Counted from the stretch's first letter, positions 38,449 through 51,886 are shown. The stretch: 64,000 bases of DNA from Epiperipatus broadwayi (GCA_028023455.1 JAQFVV010000018.1:11182771-11246770), one strand, 5' to 3'. Translations and numbers: made by a program. Notes: generated by a model from the sequence alone, not told the origin.

Positions 38449-41400
38449 GTACTATCTTAATATAATTTTATCAAACTGTATTTTTTTTTTTTTTATGAAA
38501 TGGATATTTGAAATTATCTACTATCGTGTCTTTTTTTTTTTGTTAATTAGAAATTAAATCATTGTTTTTCAAAAAAATATTATTTCTAGTCTTAATTACT
38601 TTATTCTATAAAATTATTGTTTCATGAAGTCTTGTGTGTGTGATCTTGTATCATGACAGCTTACATTCTAGGATTTAGTTGTTTTTTTATGATACCAATA
38701 AAGCTGTTTATTTATAAGTAATGAAAGCCAATGATTTGCTTAAGGTTATTTATGATAAGTTGATTTATTTAATCTGTTTCAGTAATAAATTATAGAGTTC
38801 TTGCTTCCCGAGCTAGATTTGTGCATAACAGCTATATAGGATAGGGGGTTTATATTTAGTGTATGGACATCCAAATGATGATGATTCCTGGGTTGGTGCA
38901 AAGAGAATATTCATCAAAGTCCATGCACTACCTTTTATTTAATTTGTTCTCTATTAGAAATTAAGTTTATAGTTGGCCAATACATTAATGGTACTAAGTG
39001 GCCAGAGCATTGATTATGTTCAGCATGTTTTAATGTCCCAGCCTTATTGTTTGATGATTATATATATATATATTCTAATGGATGAGCATTTAAGTTGGTG
39101 TATCCAAATTAATGTTTAAATAATTGCTCACGCTGGCAAAGGCTCACTTCCAATCCAGTCACCAAATTGTCTGTTGATTTATTTATTTTGATAGATTATT
39201 CATGATGATGAATGATTATTATGTTTGGTGGGTGCTGATGAACTTATAGTTAGCTATGCTGATCTCTCAAATTGATCTATTATGCTCATCATTTTTGAGA
39301 TTAAATTAATTTTTTTTTTGGGGGGATAAAAATACAATTCCTCAGATCTCTCATGATTTAAACCCCAATTTTCTTCAGATTTATAAATGGCTAACCAATT
39401 TAAGGCAGTTGATGTTCACTTACTGGTGATCATAACCCCAGGTATGACCCTGTTTTTTCCTGTAGCGCTACAATACAAAACAGCATGAAATAATAGTACA
39501 TTAGCTCAAGAAAATTTAACGCACACCATGCCTGCCTATCCCAAACCTGTGAGGGTATTTTGCTTAAAACCGAAAACTCTTGTAATTATGAAAAAAAAAA
39601 AATCTTTCTTAATTTATTTAAATCTGTCTATGTAGCCTTTTATTCCATCCAGAGGTCATTATTCAGCTTTATTTACATTACAGGTTACTTTATTCTTCTT
39701 ATACTTATTATACTTCAGGCTAGTGGAAATAATCATTATTATTCTTGTTTTAAAATAATTAACTAAAATAATATTAAAGAAACCTTTTTTAGTGAATGGC
39801 AATGGTTTGCAGTGATTGGCTAGTTGTTTTATTTTTCCCTTTTTATGTTATACCATTTGAACCATAGCATGTCTAATAAAATTAGCCAATCCATCACCAT
39901 TTTGATCTTTAAACATATATATATAAAATAAATCATAATTACAAAATTTTCAATGAAAATGAAATCTACATATGTAGGAGATTAAATATCTAATATTAGT
40001 GAAATAAAATCATAATAGTATATAATTAAAGTTCATATAGAATACCCTTTTTATCTTTAATAGTTCATATTCTAAATTTATTTACCTGTAAACTTTATGC
40101 ATAACAGTAGGTATACACATAGCTATGTTTGTTGGTATTTTGCAAAGCTTCTGAGATTGTTCTTGCTGACTGAAATGGCATCCTTTAAGGTAAGTTTCCG
40201 TTGATTTTAGTTTTTCTGTTTTATTTAATGGGCATCCTATGATGGGTTTTCTCTTGCTGAATTATGGCTAGTCTCTTTCCCAAAGCCGTAAACACTTTTG
40301 AAGTTAGGCAGCATACAGTTTGTATATAATTTGAACACAATGATGAATAATGGGATGCATTTACTTTATTTTAGAGCCTATTGTCAGCACTTCATAGTGG
40401 ACTTAAGCTTGCACTCTTCCAGCTTGAGCAGAGTGGAGCAGATAGTGTGCTTCTCTACTCTTCCGTGATATACCAATGGATTGCAATAATATTTTTAACA
40501 ATGACTCTGATGATCATGACAGAATGAGTGAATGAATCAAACAAAAAAAAAGGCTTAATAATTCGATCTTCTGAGAAATCTTTTTATACATTTACTGGTC
40601 TGTCTTATTTATAAAATCAGTTTTCATCATGGTTTGATTTATCCATCCATTAGTTGTAGATTAGTCCTAAACTTCATCATAGTCCACTATTTACTAACCA
40701 ATTACAGACTACAAAAATTGACTTTGAAAAGGGATTATAATACAATAAAAATATTTTGTCTAGACAGCATGTAATATTAATCTCCTAATTAGTTGGTCTG
40801 ATTATCTAAAATTTTACTTACTTGTATAAATATGTCATTTCCATTTATCTAATTATAAAATAACTTTACACTTGTTAATTAATAAAATATTTTGTTTAAA
40901 TTACTTAAAATTAATTTAGAATTAATGAGGCCTATTATATTTTTCCATGCACATATTTATATACATACTTTCAACTTAGTAAAAGAGTAAAATCTTTAAC
41001 TTAAAAATTCCTAATGAATTTTTAAATTATATATGCAAAGCGCATATTGCTTCACTATATTCAATTCTTTTTCTCACCTAATTTTTTAAAATATTCCAAT
41101 AAATCATTTAATCTTAATTTCAATGAGCTACCAAATATTCTCTTATCTTTAACTTTAGTATAAAATTTGTTTGTTTTGTTGTTGTTGTTGTTATTGTTAT
41201 ATCACTTTGCATATAAACTATCTTATGTATTAAAAATACCAAAATTGCCACTCTTAGGAAAAAGAACAAACTATTGTTTAAAATCTCACAGAAACGAGCA
41301 CCTGTAATAAAAAATACAGTATTCTGAAAAAGTATTAATAATTATTTATATTTAACAATAAAATTGCATTTTATGAACTAGTTATGGCAGACTTATTTAT

Positions 41401-42760
41401 CACATGAAAAATAGAACAATTTTGTAAGTAATTGTATAATTTTTGTTAAAATATATATATAACTTATAGATTTTTTCTTTCAATTTTTTTAAATTAAATG
41501 TTTTTCTAGAGTTTTTATATAGATAATGGAAGTCGTGAAAAGCTTAAGATATTTGAATCTTTCCGCATTTTTTTTTTTTTGTCTTTGGGGAAAGAATAAT
41601 TTGAAAATATTGATAATAGACTCTTTGTTACTGCATTTCTTCAGTCCTTTTTTTTTTATTTTTTTGGCAATAAATAGTCTGCTTTCAGAAATAGAATTTA
41701 GAAAAAAATACATGTCTATTTTAAGATATATTCAAAAATCATAAGTGACAATTTTATGTAATGCATTAAATTAGGGGAATTTTAAATCATACATATATGT
41801 TTTTGTTGTCATTCTTTTTTAATTTTATCCAACTTTGATGTTATACGATTGGAATTTCAAAAACACTATATGTGTATATTAATAATAAATATTTTTCCAT
41901 AAATTCTGCCAAAAGAGTTTGAACAAGCAAAATGAGCTCTGAGATGGTTGGATAACTATGATGACAGGGAGGGACTGTGTTTTAGATTTTAATGAAATTG
42001 TACCGTTTTTTAAGGGTGCACATATACTATATAAATACTTCTGTTAAAATGCATATTATATGTAGATTTATACTATTCATGTATTTTGGAAATGTCATTA
42101 TCATAGGGGAATATTGTATATGCATTTTAAAAGTTTTGTTAATATAAAACAGCTTATATTTAATTGTTGCTAAAGCTCATCATGTTATAGTAAAATATCT
42201 CATTAAAATATTTTTTTTTGTATAATTTTTTTAATCTTTTATAGTGGATTGATTGAAGTAGTGGTGGAAAATTTTGAATTTTAAATACCGTATGTATTGA
42301 ACTATACAAGAAGTGTTATTGTATTTAGGTATAATTTATTTGTGAACTATTTGACTACATCTTAATCTAAATCTATTAATAACATTATAAAAATTTCAGT
42401 TTAATTCTTTTAGAAATTGTAAGAATTTCAGATCAATAAAGATTCTTTTAAATTATAATGAATAATAAAAATCATATACAACAGCTAAATAAATGTATAT
42501 ATATGAATAATAATTACGCATAAAAAGTTTTTCCCAACACATGGTTTCCTCCCCTTTTCAAATATTAATCATCTGTTTTGACGTTAACCAATTATTGCAG
42601 ATACAACACCATCTAGTGTTCTGTAATTGGAAGTAAATTAACTATAACAAAATAAACATCAGTAAAATAGAATAAAACTTTCATATAAAGATCCAATATA
42701 ACTTCAAAGAATTGACTATATAATATAACAATATGGAGAATAAAAAAAAAATGATTATAT
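38449..42760. other. No gene recognised
   Basis: AT-rich with slightly GC-richer patches at 38800-39460 and 40130-40460. A donor-like GTAAGT at 40190 follows ATGGCATCCTTTAAG (40175-40189); see findings. Frames such as 39560-39766 and 41526-41744 are low-complexity. Confidence 0.4.
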
Positions 42761-43253
42761 CAGGGGTGGGAAAATAGTGGCCCAAGGGCCACATTCGGCC
42801 CGCTAAGAGTTTTTATATGGCCCGCCAAGACAATTAGAAAAATCTGCCTTGAACTGAGATTTCCTTCCCGTGCGCGCCAAAGATTTGTCTCGTATTTTCC
42901 ACTAGGATGGCCACATCAGTAAACATGTAGAGTATAGATACAATGTGCAGTCCTTTTCTAGTTGATCTGGTGAATTTCAATTTTGTCTTTGCATTAGCAA
43001 ATATATACATTTCCAACTTTAGTGAAGTCATGAACCCTCCGAAAAAATATAAAATCAGTGATGAATGTCATGTGGTTAATGAACAATGGACAAACAAATA
43101 TTTCTTTGGTAATATAGGGAATAAAGTAGTGTGTTTATTGTATCATAAAAAAAGATGCAGCCCTCCACTAACCTTCGCTTACATAAAGTGGCCCCCGAAG
43201 CGGCCTGCCACCAACCTCTGTGGCCCCTGAGACAAAACAATTACCCACCCCTG
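42761..43253 (+). mobile_element. Non-autonomous hAT element, internally deleted
   Basis: Begins CAGGGGTGGGAAAATAGTGG and ends ATTACCCACCCCTG, giving inverted termini of the hAT type. The flanking 8-mers GATTATAT (42753-42760) and GACTATAC (43254-43261) agree at 6 of 8 bases, an aged target duplication. Inside, the leader aligns with the element at 1483-2500 read on the minus strand. A plus-strand ATG at 43030 then starts MNPPKKYKISDECHVVNEQW followed by TNKYFFGNIGNKVVCL, the start of the BED-finger transposase. The coding sequence breaks off and jumps to the 3' terminus (GTGGCCCCTGAGACAAAACA). It is therefore a deletion derivative mobilised in trans. Confidence 0.88.
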
Positions 43254-44032
43254 GACTATACAACAATTTATTTATTCTGTATATTGTTATATTATATAGT
43301 CAATTCTTTGGAGTTATATTGGATCTCTGTATGAAGTTTATTCTAATTTACTGATGTTTTATTTTATTGTTGTTATTTTATTTCTATTGTAGAACCCTAG
43401 ATGGTATTCTATTATATATTGTGTTAAGTAGAAATAAACAGAATATTGGATGAGAGTTAATTTATGATAATAGTAAGGAAAGTAGTTTACTTTTTAAGGC
43501 TTGAATGGGTTCTTTAGCAACAAGGGAATATACGCACAAATGGAAAAATATGAGTGATTTAGTCTGCAAAAGTTATATAAGAAAGGCATAGAAAATATTA
43601 GGCATCTTAATTGAATGTAAATGCCTGTAAGCAGAAATGATACAAATAATGAAGTTGTGCTGGGTTTGGGAAAAGATAAAGAGGATTTATGGAAATAGAA
43701 TGGAGCAGAATAGAGAAGAATATGGGAAAAAATTAGAGTGGGGAATGGAAAGGGAAGGAAAGTGACTAACAGGTTTCTCTGAGTATAATGGTTGAGAGAT
43801 TCCTGACACCAAAAAAGGAGAAGCCACAGTAATCACCTCATACAAGTAATCAGAAAATTGTTTGGAGGAATGGGGGGGGGGGGCTGATAAATGAAGCAAA
43901 GAAAAGAAAGGGACTGATAAAAGAAATTGTTTTCATATAATAAATATTTATGTAGTAAGAATTATATGGCAGGGAGTGACAGTAGCCAGGTTAACTATGG
44001 TAATAATGTGTTATGTATATAGTAAAAGAGTG
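43254..44032. other. Probable LINE-derived purine-rich sequence
   Basis: Positions 43440-44032 are A/G-rich on the plus strand and lead directly into the LINE fragment below. They are probably older parts of the same element, but no motif survives. A run of 11 G lies near 43871-43882. Confidence 0.35.
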
Positions 44033-44134
44033 TTAGATTATTTAGAAAAAGTACAAAGATAAGTAGGAAGACATGCTTTAGATGCAGATGTGTGGATGGG
44101 AAAGGATGCAATGCAAAGCGAAATGGGATGGTCA
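44033..44134 (+). pseudogene. LINE ORF C-terminal fragment
   Basis: One frame reads LDYLEKVQR*VGRHALDADV followed by WMGKDAMQSEMGWS. The KVQ-x-x-VGR...L.A......A..GDMGWS pattern is a recurrent segment downstream of the reverse transcriptase domain in CR1/Jockey-like LINEs of invertebrates. One internal stop is present, and the neighbouring frame is disrupted on both sides. It is a different LINE from the one at 54.9 kb, judging by the motif set. Confidence 0.5.
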
Positions 44135-45601
44135 AGTTGCTGAAAGCCATAAGCTAGAAACTAGTTAGGCGATATTGAATAATTAGTCACATCACAAAAC
44201 AATTAGAAGCTAAGAAAGCATATAAAAAATTGTCAAAATTGCTGCTTGTCTGTCAGACTCATTGAGGAATTCACTGGCATTCCCACAACCACTAACCATT
44301 GCATTTTAATGGAAGATCTGGAATTCTTGTCAAGTTTCATAATGGATGAGAGATGGTACCAGTTATACACCAGAGTTCAGAATATAGCTGAATCAAAACA
44401 TTGTAATATTTTTACTGTTATTATTTTAAAAGCATTATTCACCACAAATACATTTCTGAAAATCAGATAGAAAATGCTAATTATTATTTCTGCCAAAATT
44501 TTCTACCAGTCATCTGAATACCACAAACAAGGCTTTTGGCCATTGTTACAGATAACGAGATGGCCCATAGTGCCAAGATTTGCACAATTTTTTGGCGATA
44601 AAAAGTGTTATATTTGCCTTATTCTGCTGATTTTTGGTATCTTTAAAATTAGTTAGCCATGAAAGAAGCATGTTATGGTTAATTGAGGATATCCAGAAGC
44701 TTGTGACAGTTTCTGCAGATGATTCTGGCACAGGATTTCAAAGATTGCTGCAAATCATTTGATATTCATTTCCCATGATATTTTAAGTTACAATGAGACT
44801 ATTTTGAATAATCAATAATTAAAACAAAACAAATAATGTCTTGTGTTTATTTCACATCTATCACCTTTTTATTGGAATACACTATATTTGTATTAAAGTG
44901 TTGAAAAATGAGAATATAAAATTTAAAGTTTATTTGAAACTTTTTAAAAAAATAAAATATTTATTATTTTTACTTTTAAGCATTTGCAATAATGCTAAAT
45001 GAGAATATATAAAAATTAATTTTATTTTGAGAAAAATTAGACACCTTTGCTAGCTAAAGTTTAGACTAATAATAATATTTAAGTACCAATTATAAACATG
45101 TAGTTTATCCTTGTTGTAGCTTTACAATTATTTCTCTTAAAAGTTTAATAAGTATTTATCTGAGGCTTACCTTGAGGCAAGTGTTTTATTTTTTTTTTTA
45201 ATTAAGTGAATATTTTGTAAAAACAGAAAGAAAACAAGTTACTATTATTTAGTTTATAATAGATTACAAATATTTATAATTATATATCTCGTGAATATTT
45301 ATGCTGAATTCTGGGGGATAGATTGATTTGATAATCATTGAAGTTTATGATATAGCTTCAAATATTGAGATATTAAATTAAATTGTGAAAAGGGGTAGTA
45401 TATTAGCTTGTTGCCTAATTATATGCAGTCTATTTTGGTGATGAGAATTTAATATATATTTAGTATATGTGTATTTTGTGTTATATCATTACTATTTATT
45501 TTTACTCTTCAATCAAAAATAAATTTATTTACTATTTATCTATTGCGGGCAGGGGGGGTGTAATACTTTTCCACATGATCTTCAATGTATCTTTTTTATT
45601 A
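44135..45601. other. No gene recognised
   Basis: Positions 44240-44760 are slightly GC-richer with open frames on the plus strand (44246-44470, 44474-44656); these match nothing I know and may be LINE debris. The rest is AT-rich. Confidence 0.35.
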
Positions 45602-45683
45602 ATGTGTCAAAGCGTCAGCTGGGAAGCGAACCCTGGGACAACTGCTTGTAACGCAGCTGTGCTAATCACTCGGCCACCAACGC
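45602..45683 (-). mobile_element. tRNA-derived SINE head with near-complete cloverleaf
   Basis: The 72 nt from 45683 to 45612 fold as a tRNA. The 7-bp acceptor stem is GCGTTGG with CTGACGC (two G-T pairs). The 5-bp anticodon stem GCTGC with GCAGT closes the 7-nt loop GTTACAA, whose anticodon would be TAC (valine). A T-arm CAGGG-TTCGCTT-CCCAG has one mismatch. The D-arm is poor. Box A (TGGCCGAGTGATTAG) and box B (GGTTCGCTTCC) of a pol III promoter are present. It is followed by TTTGACACATT, shared with the copies at 16.6 and 37.1 kb, so it is a SINE rather than a working tRNA gene. No clear target duplication was seen. Confidence 0.75.
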
Positions 45684-47756
45684 TTGATTATTTATTTTTA
45701 ATTTTTAAAGCACCAGAAAGTGACAGAAGCCTTAGTTCAGCATTTATAGGTATCTTATGTTTTTTTTCCATCTGTTCTATCAAGTTCATCAAACTTTTAT
45801 AAGAATATGCAATGAATGTGAGCTAGCATTTTCAACATTCATGAATGTCATCCATATTTTTTAGGATATTTCTCTTTTATGCAATGTGTAATATTAAAAA
45901 TTAAAGATTTTATTTTTAGATCAACAATCTTACTTGTAGCTAATAGTTGTAATTTTAATTCAATTTTTTTCAATAAATTATCTTATTCACTTGCATGTAC
46001 ATTTATTTCTTCCTTGAAAACTTTTTGTATCCAGTCTAGTTAATTTTTTAATGGGATTGTCCCTAAACTTTATTATCTTTGATCATTTTTAAACATATGG
46101 TTAACAAAAAAATTGATAAATTAAATGTAATCATTATTTTTTGATAAAAATTCAAAATTAAAAACGATATATAAGTTTAATGTAGTTGTTTTTTTTTGTT
46201 TTTTTTAAAGTTAAAGATTGTTGATATTTCTTTAAAAGTTTGGGGGTATTTTGCATAATAACAAATAGAATCTTAAGTGAAATTGCATAAAATATCTATC
46301 TACATGAAAGTAATTGCAATCCCCAATGAAATAATGTTTGCTTAACACAAAATCATTTAATGTGAAAAATGTTTAGTATTATAAAAAAAAAAAAATCATT
46401 TTCTCCAATGTGGAATTTATGTGCTTCCAGAACTTATCCTAAAATTGCTTTCTTTTTTTCATAGAGAATGTTTACTTTAAAAGAAACAAAATGTTATAGG
46501 TAAATGTAGTAAAAAATGAATTATTCTTTTAACAAGCAACAATTGTCTCTGCTTATGATAGGAAAGTTGATGAAGAGTGGCTTAAGAAGAGAAAATGTCA
46601 ATTAATAAGTATAATACTTATAATAAAAAGTGTAAATGACATGATTTTTTTGTTGTCTAAATTTAAGTTATAAAATTTGTATTTATTTTATATAATACTT
46701 TTTCTTTTAGTTTTAAATAGAAAAAAATAGTTAATTTTATTTGATTAACAAAGTTTTTTTTTAAAATACTATATTTAAAATGTCATATGATTGCCATGAA
46801 ATATCTTAAATACAGTACTTCCTCTTGTGTTAACTTGGTCTAAATATAATAAAATCACTTTGAATTAAGATAAACATAACATCATATGTAAGTATGATTT
46901 TTTGAAATCAACTTACATAGGAAATTGAATTAAAGACAGTAACTCAGTTAAGTATATTAGCTTAGGGTTATTCCACATTTAATAATTATATTGTCATTAA
47001 ATCTTTAGGACAAGTTTCTAATAAAGTTTTGTAAAACTTATTGGACTATGTTTTCATTTCTAATCCAAGTAACACCTTTATCATTGAATCAGATTTTTTT
47101 TTTTAAATTCTAGGTGATGCTTTTCAAATCAATCTATACCTATATGCTTTTGTATTTAACGTAACATTTGAATTTTCTCAATGATTATTTAATAATACTT
47201 TTTTGTATTGCTTTATTATTGATATAGTGTTGACACATCAAATTGTTAAGATTGTCTTTATTTTGAAAGATTTTAGTTCCAAAACTTGATTACATGGGTA
47301 TTTCAAAAAAATGTAGATAACTATGATGTTTGATAATACATTTGCTAGCATAATATATTCCTTGTGCTATTTGTAATTCAATAAGTAGGAGTAGTTCGCT
47401 ATAAAGAAAATATTAATATTACAAATAAACTATAGCTTAGTATTGCTTTTGTCTGGGCAGGTCATATTCATAGTGCTAGATAAAGTCAAATTTGTGAGGG
47501 AGAGGAAGCAGAGAATGAACATATAAAATATGTAAATTTATCAATTTACATATTCCCCACATGGGTGTTCTTAGAATTTTCTCTTTCAATTGTTGTGTCA
47601 GTGCAAACTACTTTGATATTATTTGATTTAGATATTTAAATAAATACATTATTAAATTATCAAAATTAATTTGATGTGATAATTATGTTTTTTTTAATGA
47701 TGATAATTAATTTTATACCAAAACTAAATGCACTTCTAGTATGTATTGATCTAGAG
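45684..47756. other. AT-rich, no gene recognised
   Basis: Poly-A/T-rich. The target duplication copy of the next element lies at 47749-47756. Confidence 0.5.
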
Positions 47757-48250
47757 CAGTGGTCTTCAACCTTTTCACACCTGCAAACTGGTAAAAATAA
47801 GGATAAGGTTCGTGGAACAGCAAAAATAAGGTTAATATTTCGCAGACCGGCAGAAGTCTATATATAAATTTTCTTAAAGATAAGCATAATTGTTATAACT
47901 GATCAAAACAACGTTAAATATATAAGATAAAGTTTTATATATATGGAGTTTATATAATAAAAAACTTTTTTTTAAATTTTTTTAGAAAAGTAATAAAAAA
48001 TTTAATTCTACCCCCCCCCCCCCATAAACATCCGTGATAACTAGAAAAACAAATTAATTTATGAATGATTGATTAGATTTTATTTTAGTTCTGTTTTTTT
48101 TTTTTATTGGGTAAAAATGAGATGAAAAAATAAATAAAAATTGGCTATATTAATTAAAAGTTTAAACTCTTATTATTTATTATTACAAACTTTTTACTGC
48201 CCGTCTAGCACGCGGACCTGCAGAAAAGTTCCGTGAGTTGAAGAACACTG
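47757..48250. mobile_element. Non-autonomous hAT element (MITE), 494 bp
   Basis: Begins CAGTGGTCTTCAACCTTTTC and ends GTTGAAGAACACTG, so the terminal 13-15 bp are imperfect inverted repeats. It is bounded by identical 8-bp direct repeats ATCTAGAG at 47749-47756 and 48251-48258, the length hAT transposases generate. The ends carry GC-rich text (ACCTGCAAACTGG, CGCAGACCGGCAG, GCACGCGGACCTGCAG), while the middle is AT-rich with a C run near 48010-48023. There is no coding capacity. The termini differ from the CAGGGGTGGG family, so another transposase source is needed. Confidence 0.95.
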
Positions 48251-48258
48251 ATCTAGAG

Positions 48259-49550
48259 TAATCCATTTAACATTAATCCGAGTAATTAGTTGATATAAGA
48301 TGATATTGCTAATTAGATCATCAAGCTAGTTTATGGCTACTTAGTCTTCTTCTTTAGAGAGAAGTCCTTTTGCCTTTTCATATTATGCTATTCATGTTAA
48401 TAGTTAGAAAATTTTAAACATCTAATGGTTATGAATCCAGATATACTTTTTGAGCTATAAGTCTATAACTATATTTTAGTGGTCTCAGTTATAAATTAAC
48501 AACATTTGATGATTGGCAGAAAGATGTACAAACATTTGTAGCATAAAATAGCTCGTTTTGTTGATAAACATTGATTAGAATATATGTTTATTGAACTGTA
48601 AGAGTACAGTACTTTTCAACACACACCCATATACACAAATGCTTTTTTATATGTATAGTGTGCATATAGAAATTAAGATTATAGTATAAGCAAAAAAATT
48701 TAAGAATAATAATATAATTATTAATAATAAATTGAGAAGACATGTTATGTATATTTTATAAACTGAGTATGTGTTCTATTCATACATTCAATGAAGCAAT
48801 AAGAATAAGAAAAAAAATATTGTATTTGAGATATATAGCAGAATGCCTGACTTTCTTCATTATTAAATATGTTCTAAGTCTAGGCAACCCCCTTCCCCCC
48901 AATAACTTTTTCTCTTATAGAAACATAACAGTAGTCTTGTTATCAAAAAATTAGAATACTTCTAATATTTTTAATGTATTTAAGTCACTGTCAACTTTCA
49001 GTATAATTTAAAATTTTGTAAAACTTGAAGCATTACATTCAGAAAATATTTTATTTCTTAGACTGTTATGCCACCATTTTGAATTAGAAAAAAAAATTAT
49101 AACAAATATAATTTATAATGTATCTTCTGTTTGACTACAATAAATATATATATATTGTTAGAAAGAGCAAATATGAAAGAATGTAATAAAACTGATAAAA
49201 TAGTCATTACCTAAATAATAAAAAAAAGATTTTTAACATTTTACATTAGTTCACAAATTCTACATTTTGAAAGTTATATGTTAAAATGACAATTTCATAG
49301 ACAGCTTTATCACATTTGTCATAAAATGCTGAAAACATGATATATGACTTATCTGAGGTAATATTTCAGTGTAAAAATTACAAAAACAATGTGTTTGGTA
49401 ATTTCTATTTTTACTAGCTGACCCAGATCCTGTCCTTCCATATCAAGATATCTGCTAGAAATGTTTGGTTGTCCTTCCATGCAAGGTATCTTTTAGAAAT
49501 GTTTAGTTTTTAGTGGTGGGGAGAGGGTAACAGGAATAGTTTTTACAAGA
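48259..49550. other. AT-rich, no gene recognised
   Basis: Contains CTAGCTGACCCAGATCCTG at about 49418, a phrase typical of repeat termini in many animals, followed by a short duplicated GTCCTTCCAT/TAGAAATGTTTGGTT motif (49430-49510). No gene was recognised. Confidence 0.4.
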
Positions 49551-49810
49551 TATGCAAAGAGAACTTTAGTAAATTGTAATGCATTATAATATATTAATTA
49601 TTATATTTTATTATTGAAAATGGGGTGTGACCTAAAATGTGTATTCTTTTCAAGTAGAAAGTCTTCTCAAATAAATATCAAACAGTAAGAACAGCTTATG
49701 AGATATTATGCAAAAAGAACTTTAGTAAATTGTAATGTATTATTATATTATTGAAAAATGGAATATGATTTAAAATATGTATTCTATTCAAATAAAAAGT
49801 GTACTCAAAA
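49551..49810. repeat. Direct duplication of about 156 bp
   Basis: TATGCAAARAGAACTTTAGT followed by AAATTGTAATG starts at 49551 and 49707. Both copies run through ATTATTGAAAA and GTGTATTCT/ATGTATTCT segments, with divergence. Confidence 0.6.
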
Positions 49811-50260
49811 AGTCAAACAAAAATTTCTCTAAGATAAAATGAATAAAAACTGTAACTAAATCAATAAATATCAAAATATTACTATGAGCACTGATTATAT
49901 ATGCGTATGGATGATGATATATAATAGTGCATAGCTGAGGGTGCATGTTTTTATTGTCATTGAAATGTAAATTGCCTAAAATTCTACAGCATATTTATTG
50001 CTTTTCTACACATATTTCATTATATAATTAATAAAAAATACTAGTCATTGAATTCCTGGCCAGCGTGATTCATCAATGTTGAAACTCTGGTCATGAAGAA
50101 GCCCTAGATGCAATTCCCATGTTTGACCTGCAAATAAAATGACTTTACAAACTTTTTTTTTTTTGTCATTGCAGTTTCTAGATTGAATTATCATTGTCAC
50201 TAAAATTCACTTCTACAAAGAAGAAGGCTTAGAATACATATATGTTGGCAATCGGAGCAA

Positions 50261-50590
50261 GCTATGAGAGTCCAAACATTTTTTGAATGCTAAATCTAAA
50301 AAAAGAGAAAAGAAAAAAAAAATTAAAAATTACATTTCAAAAAAAAAAAAATAGTAAAAAAATTTAAATTTTATAGTAGGAAAAAAATTACATCTTTTTG
50401 AACAAAGAGAAGATTCATGAACACTTACATCCGCAATTGATTAACCTCAGCAAGCGGCAAGAGAGTCCATTTCAACAGTAAAAACATTTTACGGATGCTA
50501 AATCTAAAAAAAGAGAGAGAAAAAAAAATTAAAAATTGCATCTCAAAAAAAATAATAAAAAATGTAAATTTCATCATAGAAAAAAAAATT
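50261..50590. repeat. Direct duplication of about 195 bp
   Basis: GAGAGTCCA ... AAACATTTT ... ATGCTAAATCTAAAAAAAGA occurs from about 50267 and again from 50461. Each copy is followed by poly-A-rich text and a TTACATC/TTGCATC segment. Confidence 0.6.
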
Positions 50591-51886
50591 TATACATCAT
50601 TTTAAATGTAACAAAATGGCAGATCAAATGATGTGAGACATACCAATTCTTTGCAAGCTCAGTTTATAATCTAAACTTCCAATAAAGGTGTACAAAAGGG
50701 GTTTTGGAAGGGAAAGTATTATTATGCAAAATACTGGACATCAAATTCTCATTATATATGCACAGAAAATCATTTTGCAGTGATCCCCCCCCCCCCAGCC
50801 TTTAGTAGTTTACTTATTTTATTAATTCTTATTATTTATATTATTAAATAATAGTGTTCTGTGATGTGGCTCTAAAATTTATGTTAAACAGTTGGCAACA
50901 GTAATAATGATAATTATTAGATTGTAGTATCTTATTGTCTATTTTTTCTAAATGCTTTAATGTAAGAACTTAACATATGTACTATAATTTTTGCTTTTTT
51001 AAATTATTTTCTGGAGATTTTATAATATTTAAGAACATTTTTATTTTATTATAAATTTTATTTTAATTAAAAACACACCTATACATCTTCATATGATTAT
51101 TATAAATTAGGTATCTTGAAACTTTATACCCATTCTGTAAATACTTGATCACTTGGTTTTGAAAATAGATATTACAGTGACCTATCACAATATCAAAAGA
51201 AAATTTGACAAATACAAAATAAAAGTTGAAATTAAAATTGTCATTATTGATTATTTGTTTATAAGTTTCAGAAAAATAGTAATATTTAACAGATATATTT
51301 CTAATTAAAATATTAAATTATACACTTTTGTATTGTGCACCTTCTCCATCTTGAAAAGTAGATGCTTTGCTTGCATTTCTAATGACAATTTTAACTGTTG
51401 GAGAAACCCATATCTGAAATATATAAACATGGAAAATATAGTCTCTGATCATCTAGATAGTTGTGAGTTCTTTTTGCTATTAGCCTATAAAACAGTTAAC
51501 TTCCTTAACTCACTGCACTTTCCTCTTTGATTAGAAATTGCATTACTTGTAAAATTTAACCATAAGAGAACATAAATCTCTGCACAGAGCAGTGAAATTA
51601 CAGAGAGGGGAAACAATCCAATTTCTTTTTTTTTTTTTGTGAATTAAAATATGAACCAAATTTTTATATAGTTAGTTAAACAGTTTTCCATGCTTATTTT
51701 GAGCTGTAAACAAATTATTTAAATTATTAAGATAGCTATTTTTGAAATGTTAAATACAACTTTTAATTTTTGTAATTAAACTTTTTTCTCATTTAAATCC
51801 TCATGTACTATTATTGTTAGAAATACAAAGTCTTGTCAGTAAACATTTATTGATTTATTTGTTCATTTCAAAATTATAATGAATCT
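50591..51886. other. AT-rich, no gene recognised
   Basis: Nothing recognised; a C run lies near 50786-50797. Confidence 0.5.

Noticed and set aside
41489-41744. Overlapping frames on both strands
   Set aside because: Poly-T/poly-A driven chance frames.
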